This document shows positions 1 through 8,612 of a DNA stretch of 37,683 nucleotides, one piece after another. How positions within the stretch are numbered: the stretch's first letter is position 1; every line of letters begins with the position of its first letter. Below the pieces are notes generated by a model, which worked only from the letters and a program-made list of their open reading frames with translations, was not told the DNA's origin and searched no databases. The stretch comes from an uncultured Elusimicrobiales bacterium (GTDB lineage: Bacteria; Elusimicrobiota; Elusimicrobia; Elusimicrobiales; Elusimicrobiaceae). Made by a program: the position numbers and the translations under genes. The stretch spans positions 1 to 37,683 of the forward strand of contig CALUXG010000010.1 of the NCBI GenBank assembly GCA_944324685.1, in the 5' to 3' direction.

Positions 1-9
1 GAACCTCAT
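1..9 (-). CDS. Possible first codons of a gene running off the left edge
   Basis: On the minus strand an ATG at 9-7 (encoding M-R-F before the window ends) is preceded by AGGGAGG at 14-20, four bases upstream, which is a plausible ribosome binding site. A good promoter lies about 95 bases further upstream (108-135). Only three codons are visible, so nothing can be said about the product. The spacing between the Shine-Dalgarno and the ATG is slightly short, so the real start could lie outside the window. Confidence 0.3.
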
Positions 10-107
10 GCAACCTCCCTAGACTTACATATATGTTTAACGGCCTATTTTGACCGCTGACAAACAAACTCGGGAAAAGGGTCTTAAAACCCCTCCTCCA
101 CTCGGAA

Positions 108-135
108 AATGTAGCAAAAAAAAAAAATAAGTCAA
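108..135 (-). promoter_or_regulatory. Sigma70-type promoter with a T12 spacer
   Basis: Read on the minus strand: TTGACT at 135-130, a 16-base spacer at 129-114 that contains an uninterrupted run of twelve T (127-116), and TACATT at 113-108. Both hexamers are close to consensus. The homopolymer inside the spacer means that slippage by one or two bases would directly change the -35/-10 distance. Confidence 0.5.
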
Positions 136-202
136 GCTCCGTGCATTTTATAAACCCCTGCCAAATAAAAACTTATATGAAGAAGTATGCCGTGAGCGTA
201 TT

Positions 203-338
203 TTGCAAGCAAGAAAGCAAGAAAGTGAGCAAATAAGTAAGCAATAGGAAGGAAGGAAGGAAGGAAGGAAGGAAGGAAGGAAGGAAAAAATAAAATAAAT
301 AAATAACAGGAAGGAAGTAAACACATAAGCAAGCAAAG
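203..338. repeat. Tetranucleotide repeat tract with (GGAA)10 core
   Basis: The core at 247-286 is ten perfect copies of GGAA. It is flanked on the left by degenerate AAGC/AAGT-type units (203-246) and on the right by AAAT units, two more GGAA-like units and AAGC units (287-338). Frames across it give only repetitive Pro-Ser-Phe-Leu peptides and no plausible gene. It lies between the terminator of the PAS gene and the promoter at 108-135. Confidence 0.85.
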
Positions 339-365
339 GCCGCTTTTTCTGCCCACTGCCCCGTA

Positions 366-401
366 AAAAGAAAAAACGCGGAGCGGAAATTCCGCCCCGC
401 G
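366..401 (-). terminator. Intrinsic terminator of the PAS-repeat gene
   Basis: A GC-rich stem (377-386 paired with 392-401) has its only non-Watson-Crick pair at 382/396, which is a U-G wobble in the minus-strand RNA. It is followed on that strand by U6, one C and U5 (376-365). It sits 20 bases after the stop codon at 421. Confidence 0.85.
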
Positions 402-420
402 CACATTATACGTCGGCAAA

Positions 421-3400
421 TTATTTCTTTTTCCGTACGCCAATCAGTCCGTATCCCTCCACGGCGCCTTTAATGTCTTTCATCAAAAACACATCCCACG
501 CCGTGGGAATGAACTTGCCGTGTTCATCGGCAACGTCCAACGTAACTTGGAAAGCGTTGCCGGAAGCGTTCTTGGCGCTGACGGCAAACATATCGCGGCT
601 GCTGTCTGCGCGGCGGATAAACTCGTCAAAAAACTCCCGTTTATCCACCGTTTGAATGCGACGGCCGGTAAAAGCCAAAAACACATTATTGGCATAGCGG
701 ACGCGGTATTGCAAATCCAGCACCACGGCCGGCAAGTCCACATATTCCAGCGTGTGAATAAAACTCTGAGAAGTCTCCCCCAGCGTTTTACTGGCTTCGC
801 GCAGTTCAATGCGCAAACTCAAAATACGCGACATAATGCCTATTAATTCTTCCGCGCCTTCTTCAAAGTGGGCTTTAGGTGCGCGCGCGGCAAAACACAA
901 AGCGCCCGCCACCTTGCCGCCGACATAAAGCGGCGCGGCAATCAGCGAGCCGAAGTTTTTCTCTTTGTGAATACAGCGCTTGCAGTTTGTATTGCCTAAA
1001 TCGGCAAACACCACCACATTATCGTCGCGCACGTCAAAGAGGCATTCCTCCACGGGAAACACCATATATCGTTCAATGGTAAACGGATTGGGAGTGGTGT
1101 AAATGACCGTCATTTCATCCGGATTGCTCTCGCGGAAACGCATGACAATGCCTACATCGGAATGGAAGACCTGTTTGCCAAACTCTAAGATTTTATCCAC
1201 CTGTTCAGTGATGGTGGATTTATTTTCATTGCTGATGTCGTAAAGCTGACGTATATGCTGTTCGTGTACGCGCCGATCGGTAACGTCGCGCAGCCAAAGC
1301 ACCAGTTCTTCCTGTCCGTTTATCGGCGTACAAACCGCATCAAAATAATGACGCTTGCCTCCGTATTCCCAATCAAATTCAAAGGTTGTATTGATACCCA
1401 CGCTGGAGGCTTCTTTAAGCGCAAAAATTATTTTGGATGCAGCGTCTTCCGGCCAGTATTGTGCCGGTTTTTTATCCAAGAACAACGCTTGCGCCTGCTC
1501 CTGCCCCAAGTATGAAAGATTGGAATTCACTTCCAGTACCCTGCCGTCTATATCCGTCTTCAAATACAATCCGGGCAGAGACTGGCGCACGCTGCGCAGC
1601 TCCAGCGCTTCGCGTGAAGTGTGCGACAGCCGTTCCAAAAGCGCCGACAAATCCGTTATTAACACCAACACCGTATTTTTTCCCGGGATATCCAGCTCGG
1701 TTAACGTAACGGAAGTTTCTATACGCCGGCCGTCTTTGGTAAATAAAGGCGCCCCGAAAGAAGTGCGGTTTTTTTCCGCCAAAACGTGGGCGGCATGCTG
1801 CAAAAGCTGTTGTATTTCTTCTCGGTTTTTACCGTCGGCAGAAATAAACAGATTTTCAAAAGGCATGGCGCCAAGCTCATTATGGCTGTAGCCGATCAGC
1901 TGGCTTAAAAATTTATTGCTTTGCTCCACACGGCCGAAACGTCCATCCTCATAATGGACCGACAAAACGGCCCCGTCCGTTACTTCCATTAAGGCGTTTA
2001 ACTGTGCGGAACGTTCCTGCAATATCTGCATAATCTGTTTTTGCAAAGCCATATTGCGGAAGATAAACACATAGTTGCCGTTCATCATGCGCATGGCGCT
2101 CACGCGCACGGGAGAAGTTTCCAGCCCGCTGGCCAAATAAATACTGTATTCGCGGTTTTCCAGCTCTCCCCGTTTGGACAAGGTTTTCAAGTCCTCCTCC
2201 ACCAAGGCCGTGCTGTCGGGACTGAAAAGACTTAACAGCCCCTGCCCGCGCAATTCATCAGGCTTATGCTGGCATAAAGAGCAGAACATTTCATTGCAAG
2301 AAGCTATTTTGAATTTGGGAGAACAAATGACATACGGCTCCGTATTGGGCAGCAATACCGTGGCCGGAGAAGGAGGCAGAGGCTTTTTGGACTCGGCCGC
2401 CGGCGCTGACGGCGGTTTGGGAGCGGAGGAACCGCCCCGCTCGCGGCGGTCAAGGGTTACCAAATAGTCTGCTTCCACCGTGCCGTCTTGGCGGTCACGC
2501 CGGTTAAAAGGTTCCAAAGAGACAAACAGACGTATTTTCCCTTTCCCGTGAATGCGCCCGGGGAATTTGGCCGCCGCTTTGGCAAAATCAAATACATATT
2601 CCATACGCGCGCTTTCGCCGCGGCGCAATTTGCGGCGCACGTCCAACGTCAAGGCGGGGCGAATATACACGTTGCGGTAAAAATTGCGGTCATGTTCTTC
2701 AAAATGAAACAATTCCCGCGCCGCTTTGTTCATCACGTTGATATATCCTTTGTGGTTAAGAATGAAAGCGGGCAGCAAGCCGCGTTCAAATACGTTTTTG
2801 AATTTCTCCCGCTCGCCGCGCACTTCCCGCATGGTTTTGTTAACCGCGGTAACGTCCCGCAGGAAAACGATGACAATGCGCCGGCCCAAATATTTGGAAG
2901 CCATCGCCGCAAATTCCACTTCGGCCTGTACGCCTGATTTTTTGACCAAATGCAGCTGCACCGGATCGGAAGCCCCTTCCAAACCGTTAATGACGCTTTC
3001 GTACTTGTCGCGCGCAAAAATTTGATGGTCCGCCGCCACAAAATCCAACAACGGACGGCGCATGATTTCTTCCGCCGCGTCGTATCCCAGCACTTTGCTG
3101 GCTGCTCGGTTGGCGTAAATGATTTTGTAATCCTCCAAAATCAAAATGCCTTCCCGTGCATTCTCCACCAGCAGAGAGTTCTTTTCTCCCGCTTCGCGGA
3201 TTTGTTTTTCCATTTTGGTCTTGGCGGTAATGTCTTCGGATACGTTCAACAAATAATCCGGTGTGCCGTCCGGTTTATACAGCGGCGTTTTGACTGTATG
3301 CATGATCTTGACGCCGTCGTTGGGCGTGGAAATCAGCTCCTGAGGAATATTCAATTCACGCCGGCTCTCAAACACTTTTTGATCCGATTCGCGCACAAAC

Positions 3401-5796
3401 TCGGCCTGTTCTTTCGTGATATCCGTACGGTAATTTTCTTTACCGATGACGTCCCGCGCCGCCACGCCGAACAAATCTTCACTGCGTTTATTCCAGACGA
3501 CATATTCCCCGCTGTAACGTTTTACCGACAAAGCAATGGGCAAATTGTCTACCACGTTTTGCAGGAAATTTTTGGAATCGCGTATTTCGTTTTCCTGTTG
3601 TTTACGCTGGGTAATGTCTTCGGCTATCGTCAACACCATCAGAGGCTGGCCGGCGGCGTCAAACACCGGCGCCTTGACCAAATGCAGCAGCACTTTGCGT
3701 CCGTCTTGGCGGATGTACTCTTCCTCCGGCACGTCCATGATTTCCCCACGTTTGAAAATTTCTTCCTCACGCAAATTATAGCCGCTGGTATCGTTTGGCA
3801 TGGTTAATTCGCCGGGGAACATTCTGTCGGCCGCTTTATTGTAAAAGCAGACTTGATGTTTCACGTCATAGGCATAGATTGCGACGGGCGCATTGTCCAA
3901 AATGCTTTGCTGCAGATTTTGAGCCTCCGCCAGCTTGCGCGCTTGTTCCCGCTTGTCAGTAATGTCTTCAGCAATGGAAAGCATCATGGCGGGGTTGCCT
4001 TCTTTGTCATAGACAGGCACTTTGATCAAATGAAGCAGCACCGTTTTTCCGTCGCGGCGCAAGTATTGTTCTTCCGGAATGTCCACAATATTGCCATTGC
4101 GGAACATTTCTCTTTCGCGGTCTCCGTAAAAGTCGTTTTCTTCTTTATAAATGCTTTCGTTGGGGAACAACTCAAGCGCTTTTTTATTAACGAAGGAAAT
4201 GGCCATATCCACGCCGCGCGCGTAAATGGCCAGCGGTGCATTGTCCAAAATGGCTTGCTGGAAGTTTTTGGCCTCTACCAATTTGCGTTCCTGCTCTTTT
4301 TTCTCCGTAACGTCTTCCACCATGGTAATGACGAACTCCGGATTACCCTCCACGTCCGATACGGGGATTTTAATCATATGCAGCAAACGTTTATTGCCCG
4401 TCGCCGTTACATAAGCTTCTTCGGCTATATCCAACGGTTTGCCCGACTCAAGCACTTGCGTTTCTCTGTCCAAATAACCGCTAACTTGTTCTTTTGTTTC
4501 ATGCGGCAGAGAGCCTTGCTCGTCAAAGCTGGCGTCTTCCGCTCCAAAAATTTCTTCGCACTTTTTGTTGCGCAGCAACATTTTGCCGTTTTTGGTGCGC
4601 GCATATAGACCGATAGGCGCATTGTCCACAATGGCGCTTAAAAAACTGTTGGCCGTAACGATTTCCCTTTCCTGTTCGCGTTTTTTGGTAACGTCTTCCA
4701 CAATGCTCAGCACCAAAGGCTCCGGACCGGCATGGCGCAGAGGCACTTTAATCATGTGGATTATTTTTTCACGTCCCTCTCTGTCCACATAAATCTCATC
4801 GGGATAATCCCGCATTTTTCCTTCTTCTAAAATTTTTCTTTCCCGCTCCGCGTATCCGCGCACGGTGGCGGCATCCTGCTTGGGATGGGGAGCGTTGACG
4901 CACTTTGGTTCCGTTTCGGACAGCACTTCTTGGCTTTGCTTGTTAAAAAAAGTCATGACCCCGTCTATCGTACGCGTGTAAATACCCAGAGGCACATTGT
5001 CCAGAATAGCCTGCAGCAAATTGCGCGTCTGCAGCAAATCTTCCTCCTGTGCGCGCCGGACGGTAATATCTTCGTACACAGTCAATATGGTTTGCAGCTC
5101 TCCGGCGGCGTCAAAGGCAGGCACTTTTGTTACGGACAGCGTAACTTCGCGGCCGCGGTGATTTTTGAAACTCATCTGGCTGCCGCCGCGGTTTTGCTTT
5201 TTTTCTTTGACTTCTTTGTCTAAGATTTCCAAAGCGCCGCTCAACTGCTGCGGCAGAGACTGCAGCAGCTTATGTCCGACGGCCTGCGCACTCTGTACGC
5301 CAAAAAGTTTTTCCGCCCTTTCATTCCATACCAAACACTTGCCTCGTCGGTCCTGTACGGTAAGCGCAAAAGGATAATTGTCCACAATAGACTTAAAGAA
5401 AACTTTCTCTTTGACGGCCTGCAAATATTGCGGGGCCGCGTCAAAGCTCAGCAGCGTATAAGGCGTATCCGGCAAACGCGACGCTCCGACGCTCATAAAA
5501 ACGGTTTCCACCTCTTTGGTTACCATTTCTTTGAGCAAACCGTTGCCCTGTCCTTGCTGCAGCAATTGGTTTACGTCTTGGATGGTCAGGCCGTATTTGG
5601 AAATATTGCTCCCTTTCAGCTCATCTGCGGAAAAACCGGACACGGACGCCGTACGGGTATTGGCAAACAAAATATCTCCGTTTTCATCTATCAGACAGGC
5701 CGCACTGGGCAGCAGCTCAAGCAAAGCTTGCAATTGGGTAAAAAAATCCGGCGTATTATTATTTTTAGAGAAGAAAGAAAGAATTTTATTGGCCAT
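421..5796 (-). CDS. Giant multi-PAS/GAF sensor protein without an output domain
   Basis: A 1791-residue protein built from about thirteen PAS units plus one GAF domain (about 1515-1665). PAS units begin near residues 20, 133, 258, 384, 511, 628, 744, 873, 998, 1150, 1262, 1397 and 1675. Most have the typical N-cap (LDNAP, VDNLP) and end in EDIT/EDVT plus a charged helix, the usual PAS-PAC linker. Units 3 to 6 resemble each other closely, suggesting internal duplication. A Pro-rich linker spans about 1118-1148. No histidine kinase, GGDEF, EAL, HD-GYP, methyl-accepting or DNA-binding domain follows; the protein ends seven residues after a PAS strand. No membrane segment or signal peptide is visible, so it is probably cytoplasmic. 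The ATG at 5796 is chosen because GAGGA lies four bases upstream; an in-frame extension to 5931 has no such site. The role as a sensory or scaffold protein is inferred from the domains. Confidence 0.9.
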   Translation of the reverse strand: MANKILSFFSKNNNTPDFFTQLQALLELLPSAACLIDENGDILFANTRTASVSGFSADELKGSNISKYGLTIQDVNQLLQQGQGNGLLKEMVTKEVETVFMSVGASRLPDTPYTLLSFDAAPQYLQAVKEKVFFKSIVDNYPFALTVQDRRGKCLVWNERAEKLFGVQSAQAVGHKLLQSLPQQLSGALEILDKEVKEKKQNRGGSQMSFKNHRGREVTLSVTKVPAFDAAGELQTILTVYEDITVRRAQEEDLLQTRNLLQAILDNVPLGIYTRTIDGVMTFFNKQSQEVLSETEPKCVNAPHPKQDAATVRGYAERERKILEEGKMRDYPDEIYVDREGREKIIHMIKVPLRHAGPEPLVLSIVEDVTKKREQEREIVTANSFLSAIVDNAPIGLYARTKNGKMLLRNKKCEEIFGAEDASFDEQGSLPHETKEQVSGYLDRETQVLESGKPLDIAEEAYVTATGNKRLLHMIKIPVSDVEGNPEFVITMVEDVTEKKEQERKLVEAKNFQQAILDNAPLAIYARGVDMAISFVNKKALELFPNESIYKEENDFYGDREREMFRNGNIVDIPEEQYLRRDGKTVLLHLIKVPVYDKEGNPAMMLSIAEDITDKREQARKLAEAQNLQQSILDNAPVAIYAYDVKHQVCFYNKAADRMFPGELTMPNDTSGYNLREEEIFKRGEIMDVPEEEYIRQDGRKVLLHLVKAPVFDAAGQPLMVLTIAEDITQRKQQENEIRDSKNFLQNVVDNLPIALSVKRYSGEYVVWNKRSEDLFGVAARDVIGKENYRTDITKEQAEFVRESDQKVFESRRELNIPQELISTPNDGVKIMHTVKTPLYKPDGTPDYLLNVSEDITAKTKMEKQIREAGEKNSLLVENAREGILILEDYKIIYANRAASKVLGYDAAEEIMRRPLLDFVAADHQIFARDKYESVINGLEGASDPVQLHLVKKSGVQAEVEFAAMASKYLGRRIVIVFLRDVTAVNKTMREVRGEREKFKNVFERGLLPAFILNHKGYINVMNKAARELFHFEEHDRNFYRNVYIRPALTLDVRRKLRRGESARMEYVFDFAKAAAKFPGRIHGKGKIRLFVSLEPFNRRDRQDGTVEADYLVTLDRRERGGSSAPKPPSAPAAESKKPLPPSPATVLLPNTEPYVICSPKFKIASCNEMFCSLCQHKPDELRGQGLLSLFSPDSTALVEEDLKTLSKRGELENREYSIYLASGLETSPVRVSAMRMMNGNYVFIFRNMALQKQIMQILQERSAQLNALMEVTDGAVLSVHYEDGRFGRVEQSNKFLSQLIGYSHNELGAMPFENLFISADGKNREEIQQLLQHAAHVLAEKNRTSFGAPLFTKDGRRIETSVTLTELDIPGKNTVLVLITDLSALLERLSHTSREALELRSVRQSLPGLYLKTDIDGRVLEVNSNLSYLGQEQAQALFLDKKPAQYWPEDAASKIIFALKEASSVGINTTFEFDWEYGGKRHYFDAVCTPINGQEELVLWLRDVTDRRVHEQHIRQLYDISNENKSTITEQVDKILEFGKQVFHSDVGIVMRFRESNPDEMTVIYTTPNPFTIERYMVFPVEECLFDVRDDNVVVFADLGNTNCKRCIHKEKNFGSLIAAPLYVGGKVAGALCFAARAPKAHFEEGAEELIGIMSRILSLRIELREASKTLGETSQSFIHTLEYVDLPAVVLDLQYRVRYANNVFLAFTGRRIQTVDKREFFDEFIRRADSSRDMFAVSAKNASGNAFQVTLDVADEHGKFIPTAWDVFLMKDIKGAVEGYGLIGVRKKK

Positions 5797-5818
5797 ATTG
5801 TCCTCGCGCACGCGTAAT

Positions 5819-5836
5819 CGGCCCGCTATAGGGCCG
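5819..5836 (-). other. Hairpin in the PAS-gene leader
   Basis: A perfect six-base-pair stem (CGGCCC/GGGCCG) with a six-base loop lies 22 bases upstream of the ATG at 5796. There is no U-run, so it is not a terminator. It may stabilise the leader or be incidental. Confidence 0.35.
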
Positions 5837-5909
5837 TACTGTTTATATGCTAATAAATTCCCGCCGCTCTTGCAAGGGAGAAAAAAGAGTTTGCGCGGCA
5901 GGCAGGAGC

Positions 5910-6488
5910 TCAGCGCACAGCATGACGGCAAGTGATTTGAGATCCCACGAAAAACCGCTGATTGCGTTTATACACGCAAGACACCAGCGTAGAGCTATGT
6001 TCAGCGTCCGCGGCAGGCAAATAACAATCTATGCGCTTGCAGTCATACGTTTCTCGGCATTGGGGAAAAGAGGATGAAGGAAAGTCGACCAAATACCAAG
6101 AAAATTCCAAATTATAATTTAACGCTTTCAGAAAAGAAGCACAATCGGGCGGCATATTGGCCGGACATTGAGGTTGGGGGCTGACGTTTTGGCGTTCCAC
6201 CCGCTGCTGCAGCAGAGTATATTCCTGCGTATTGGCTGGGCGGCCCTGCACCATATACACGTCAAAACAGGAAAAGCCATCCTCCTCTTTGCGTTTGCAT
6301 TGGTATTGGGTCATGATGTCTCCGTCAGGGCAGGTATCTTTAACCTGTTCCGCCTCCGTGCTTAAATAATAAGGCGTTTCCCGCTCGGTGCGGACGCGGT
6401 AACGGGGCGGTTTGCCGGCCGTCTGTTCTACGGACGCACAACCGAAAAACAACAAACAAAACAGGCAAAAAATGGGACGAATTTTCAT
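5910..6488 (-). CDS. Cys-rich lipoprotein of unknown function
   Basis: A 192-residue protein that starts with a classical lipoprotein signal: a basic N-terminus, a hydrophobic stretch and the lipobox LFFGC, with C17 as the lipidated residue. The mature part is polar and holds ten further cysteines, including C53, C64, C74, C108, C116 and a cluster at 144-155, which suggests disulfides in an exported protein. The ATG at 6488 is chosen because it places the lipobox correctly; an in-frame start at 6587 would overlap the end of the pilin gene and bury the signal. No good ribosome binding site is seen. It lies 77 bases after the pilin-like gene on the same strand and is probably co-transcribed with it. 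I do not recognise the family. The gap to the PAS gene downstream is 113 bases. Confidence 0.75.
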   Translation of the reverse strand: MKIRPIFCLFCLLFFGCASVEQTAGKPPRYRVRTERETPYYLSTEAEQVKDTCPDGDIMTQYQCKRKEEDGFSCFDVYMVQGRPANTQEYTLLQQRVERQNVSPQPQCPANMPPDCASFLKALNYNLEFSWYLVDFPSSSFPQCRETYDCKRIDCYLPAADAEHSSTLVSCVYKRNQRFFVGSQITCRHAVR

Positions 6489-6565
6489 GTTTACAGCATA
6501 GCAGAAGAAACAGCTGCCCGTCAAACAAAACCATTCATTAAAATTTCCAAAGATCAGCCTAAGCC

Positions 6566-7132
6566 TTACAAGTTTACGCGGTAGCATTCGCGTTTGTCAT
6601 GTTGGCATTGAACCGGTTGGCGGGAAGAAGCGATGCTTAAACAAAAACTGCGGTCTTTATCCGTCATAGAAGGATCGTCCGATGTACAAAAAAAATCGCC
6701 TGTTTTTTCATCAGGCGTATAGCCGCGGCCAAAAGTTACCAAAGACAAGCGGAAATTATATCCCATTTTTTTATATTGATAAAATGCATGGCCCATACTT
6801 TGAATAATTGTATCTTCTTCATTAACAAACAAAGTGCCGTCGCACCAACTGTCTCTGTTTGAGCAAGAACCATAACCTTCTCCAGAACAATAAAAACGAT
6901 ATTCGCGCGTTCCGTAAGCCTGCAAGTAACTGCTTAAATCCATGCATTTGGTATTGCCTGTATTCATAACATAAATCTCCCGTCCCTCTTTAATTTGCTT
7001 AAACACGGGAAGGAGGCGCATAATACGCGCTTTTGTTACGGCTTTTTGATACTGAGGCAGCGCAATGGCCGCCAAAATGCCAATAATAAGCACCACTACT
7101 AACAATTCTACAAGCGTAAAACCTTTTCTCAT
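6566..7132 (-). CDS. Type IV pilin-like / pseudopilin protein
   Basis: A 188-residue protein beginning with a class III signal peptide: a short MRKG leader followed by FTLVELLVVVLIIGILAAIA, the invariant Glu at position +5 of the mature chain and a hydrophobic helix about 20 residues long. Prepilin peptidase would cut after the Gly. The C-terminal part (about residues 30-188) is the globular head, rich in Cys (CxxH/CYR near the end), which may form disulfide loops. The ATG at 7132 is supported by AGGAAG six bases upstream; an in-frame upstream extension to 7282 would bury the leader and is rejected. No pilus assembly gene is nearby, so this is an orphan pilin gene. Whether it forms a pilus, a type II secretion pseudopilus or a DNA-uptake fibre cannot be told from sequence alone. 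Confidence 0.92.
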   Translation of the reverse strand: MRKGFTLVELLVVVLIIGILAAIALPQYQKAVTKARIMRLLPVFKQIKEGREIYVMNTGNTKCMDLSSYLQAYGTREYRFYCSGEGYGSCSNRDSWCDGTLFVNEEDTIIQSMGHAFYQYKKMGYNFRLSLVTFGRGYTPDEKTGDFFCTSDDPSMTDKDRSFCLSIASSRQPVQCQHDKRECYRVNL

Positions 7133-7197
7133 TTTTCTTCCTATAATGGCGTTTAATCGTTCAAAAACACGTCTTGGCGACGAGCTGTTCTTCGCCA

Positions 7198-7228
7198 CGT
7201 ATAGGGTATCAAAAAAAAAACGAGTCAA
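7198..7228 (-). promoter_or_regulatory. Candidate pilin promoter with T10 spacer
   Basis: On the minus strand TTGACT (7228-7223) is followed by a spacer containing ten T in a row (7220-7211) and then TATACG (7203-7198), a 19-base spacer. The -35 is good and the -10 and spacing are weak. The arrangement resembles that at 108-135. Confidence 0.35.
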
Positions 7229-7382
7229 GGTTTGGGAGGTTGAAGGCAAAAAAGGCAACAGGACAACGGCAAAATAAGCCAAATTTACGAAATAGTTGGC
7301 AGGACTGAAGCGCCACAGCTGAAACTGCCGTTATGCCGTTGCCGTCCGCAACAACGGAAACTGCCGTTAACCTCTTGCTTAC

Positions 7383-8612
7383 TTACTCATACCGCAAAGC
7401 ATCTATCGGCGTCAGTTTGGAAGCCTTATAGGCCGGATAATACCCAAAAAATATTCCCGTCGCCGCGGAAAATCCAAAAGAAACAACGATGGCCGTCAAA
7501 TTCATCTGAGCGGGGATAGTGGTGCTGTTTGCCGCTACAATGAGCGTCGCCGCTATGCCCAGCACCACCCCCATTAAACCGCCTATGCAGGAAAGGGTTA
7601 CCGCTTCGGCCAAAAACTGCAGACGTATGTCTGAGCTGGTGGCGCCAATGGCCATGCGAATGCCGATTTCGCGCGTACGCTCCGTTACGGACACCAACAT
7701 AATATTCATCACGCCAATACCGCCCACCAACAAAGAAACCGCCCCAATAACGCCTAATAAAATGCCCATGGTTTTTCCTGCGCTTTTGGCTTCTTCTACA
7801 AATGAGGCAAAATCATCTATCTGGAAATCATCCTCTTTTAACGGATGGATTTTATGCGTATTGCGTACGGCATTGGCGATGGCTTCTTTGGTCTGGTCTA
7901 TGGTATTGAAATCCTTAACACGAATAATGACGCGGTCCAATGCGCGCCGGTCGCTGCTGTTCCAGCCTGTATTCATTTTGACTTTTCCCGTTGTATAAGG
8001 GATCAAGGTTCCTTCGTCCATGTCAAACCCCATGCCGCCTTGGCCGCTCTTTTTCATTACACCAACCACGGTAAATGGAATATCGTCAAAAATAACCGTC
8101 TTGCCTAAAGGATCCACGTCATTAAAAATAGTTTCCGCCACCGTGGCCCCCAGCACGGCCACCTGCGCGTAATCGCTGACTTCTTTTTCGGTAAATTCCC
8201 GTCCTTCCGCCAATTCCCAGTCATAAGTCTTAAAAATATCCGTATCGGTGGCCAGCACAGAAATACTGGTGGACGTATATCCATAATCAACATCAAAACT
8301 TGAGCTGATATACGGCGCGGCCGCCTCCACACCCGCCAAACGCCGTATGGCGCGCACATCATCCATCGTTACGTCCTTCGGAGAGGAAATAGTCTCATCC
8401 AAATTCCACGGTTGGCGTAAAAAAAGCACATTCGTACCGAAGCGCGAAAAGCGTTCCTCCATTTCTTTTTGGGTTCCCGAACCGACGGCCAACATGGTAA
8501 TGACGGCCGCCACGCCTATTACAATACCCAAACTGGTCAGCGCCGAACGCATTTTATTGGCAAAAATAGCTTTGATGGAAATGCGAAAAACGGAAATCAA
8601 AGAATCTATCAT
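7383..8612 (-). CDS. MacB-type ABC transporter permease
   Basis: A 409-residue membrane protein of the MacB/LolE/FtsX class. An N-terminal membrane helix (about 18-45, after an amphipathic start) is followed by a long periplasmic MacB_PCD-like domain, and three helices lie in the last third. The segment with GGIGVMNIMLVSVTERTREI is the hallmark motif just after the second helix, contacting the ATPase. In Escherichia coli MacB the ATPase and permease are fused; here they are separate genes, as in many other bacteria. The ATG overlaps the stop of the ATPase gene by four bases (ATGA), so translation is probably coupled. It is the last gene of the tolC-macA-ATPase-permease operon and likely moves a hydrophobic compound, peptide or lipoprotein through the adaptor and outer-membrane channel. 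The substrate is unknown. Confidence 0.93.
   Translation of the reverse strand: MIDSLISVFRISIKAIFANKMRSALTSLGIVIGVAAVITMLAVGSGTQKEMEERFSRFGTNVLFLRQPWNLDETISSPKDVTMDDVRAIRRLAGVEAAAPYISSSFDVDYGYTSTSISVLATDTDIFKTYDWELAEGREFTEKEVSDYAQVAVLGATVAETIFNDVDPLGKTVIFDDIPFTVVGVMKKSGQGGMGFDMDEGTLIPYTTGKVKMNTGWNSSDRRALDRVIIRVKDFNTIDQTKEAIANAVRNTHKIHPLKEDDFQIDDFASFVEEAKSAGKTMGILLGVIGAVSLLVGGIGVMNIMLVSVTERTREIGIRMAIGATSSDIRLQFLAEAVTLSCIGGLMGVVLGIAATLIVAANSTTIPAQMNLTAIVVSFGFSAATGIFFGYYPAYKASKLTPIDALRYE

Noticed and set aside
132-443. Minus-strand frame of 103 residues over the repeat tract
   Set aside because: It consists mainly of Pro-Ser-Phe-Leu repeats produced by the GGAA tract and has no ribosome binding site; the PAS gene terminator lies inside it.
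2950-3807. Plus-strand frame of 285 residues opposite the PAS gene
   Set aside because: It is antisense to clear PAS domains; its composition is that of a complementary shadow, with no start signals.
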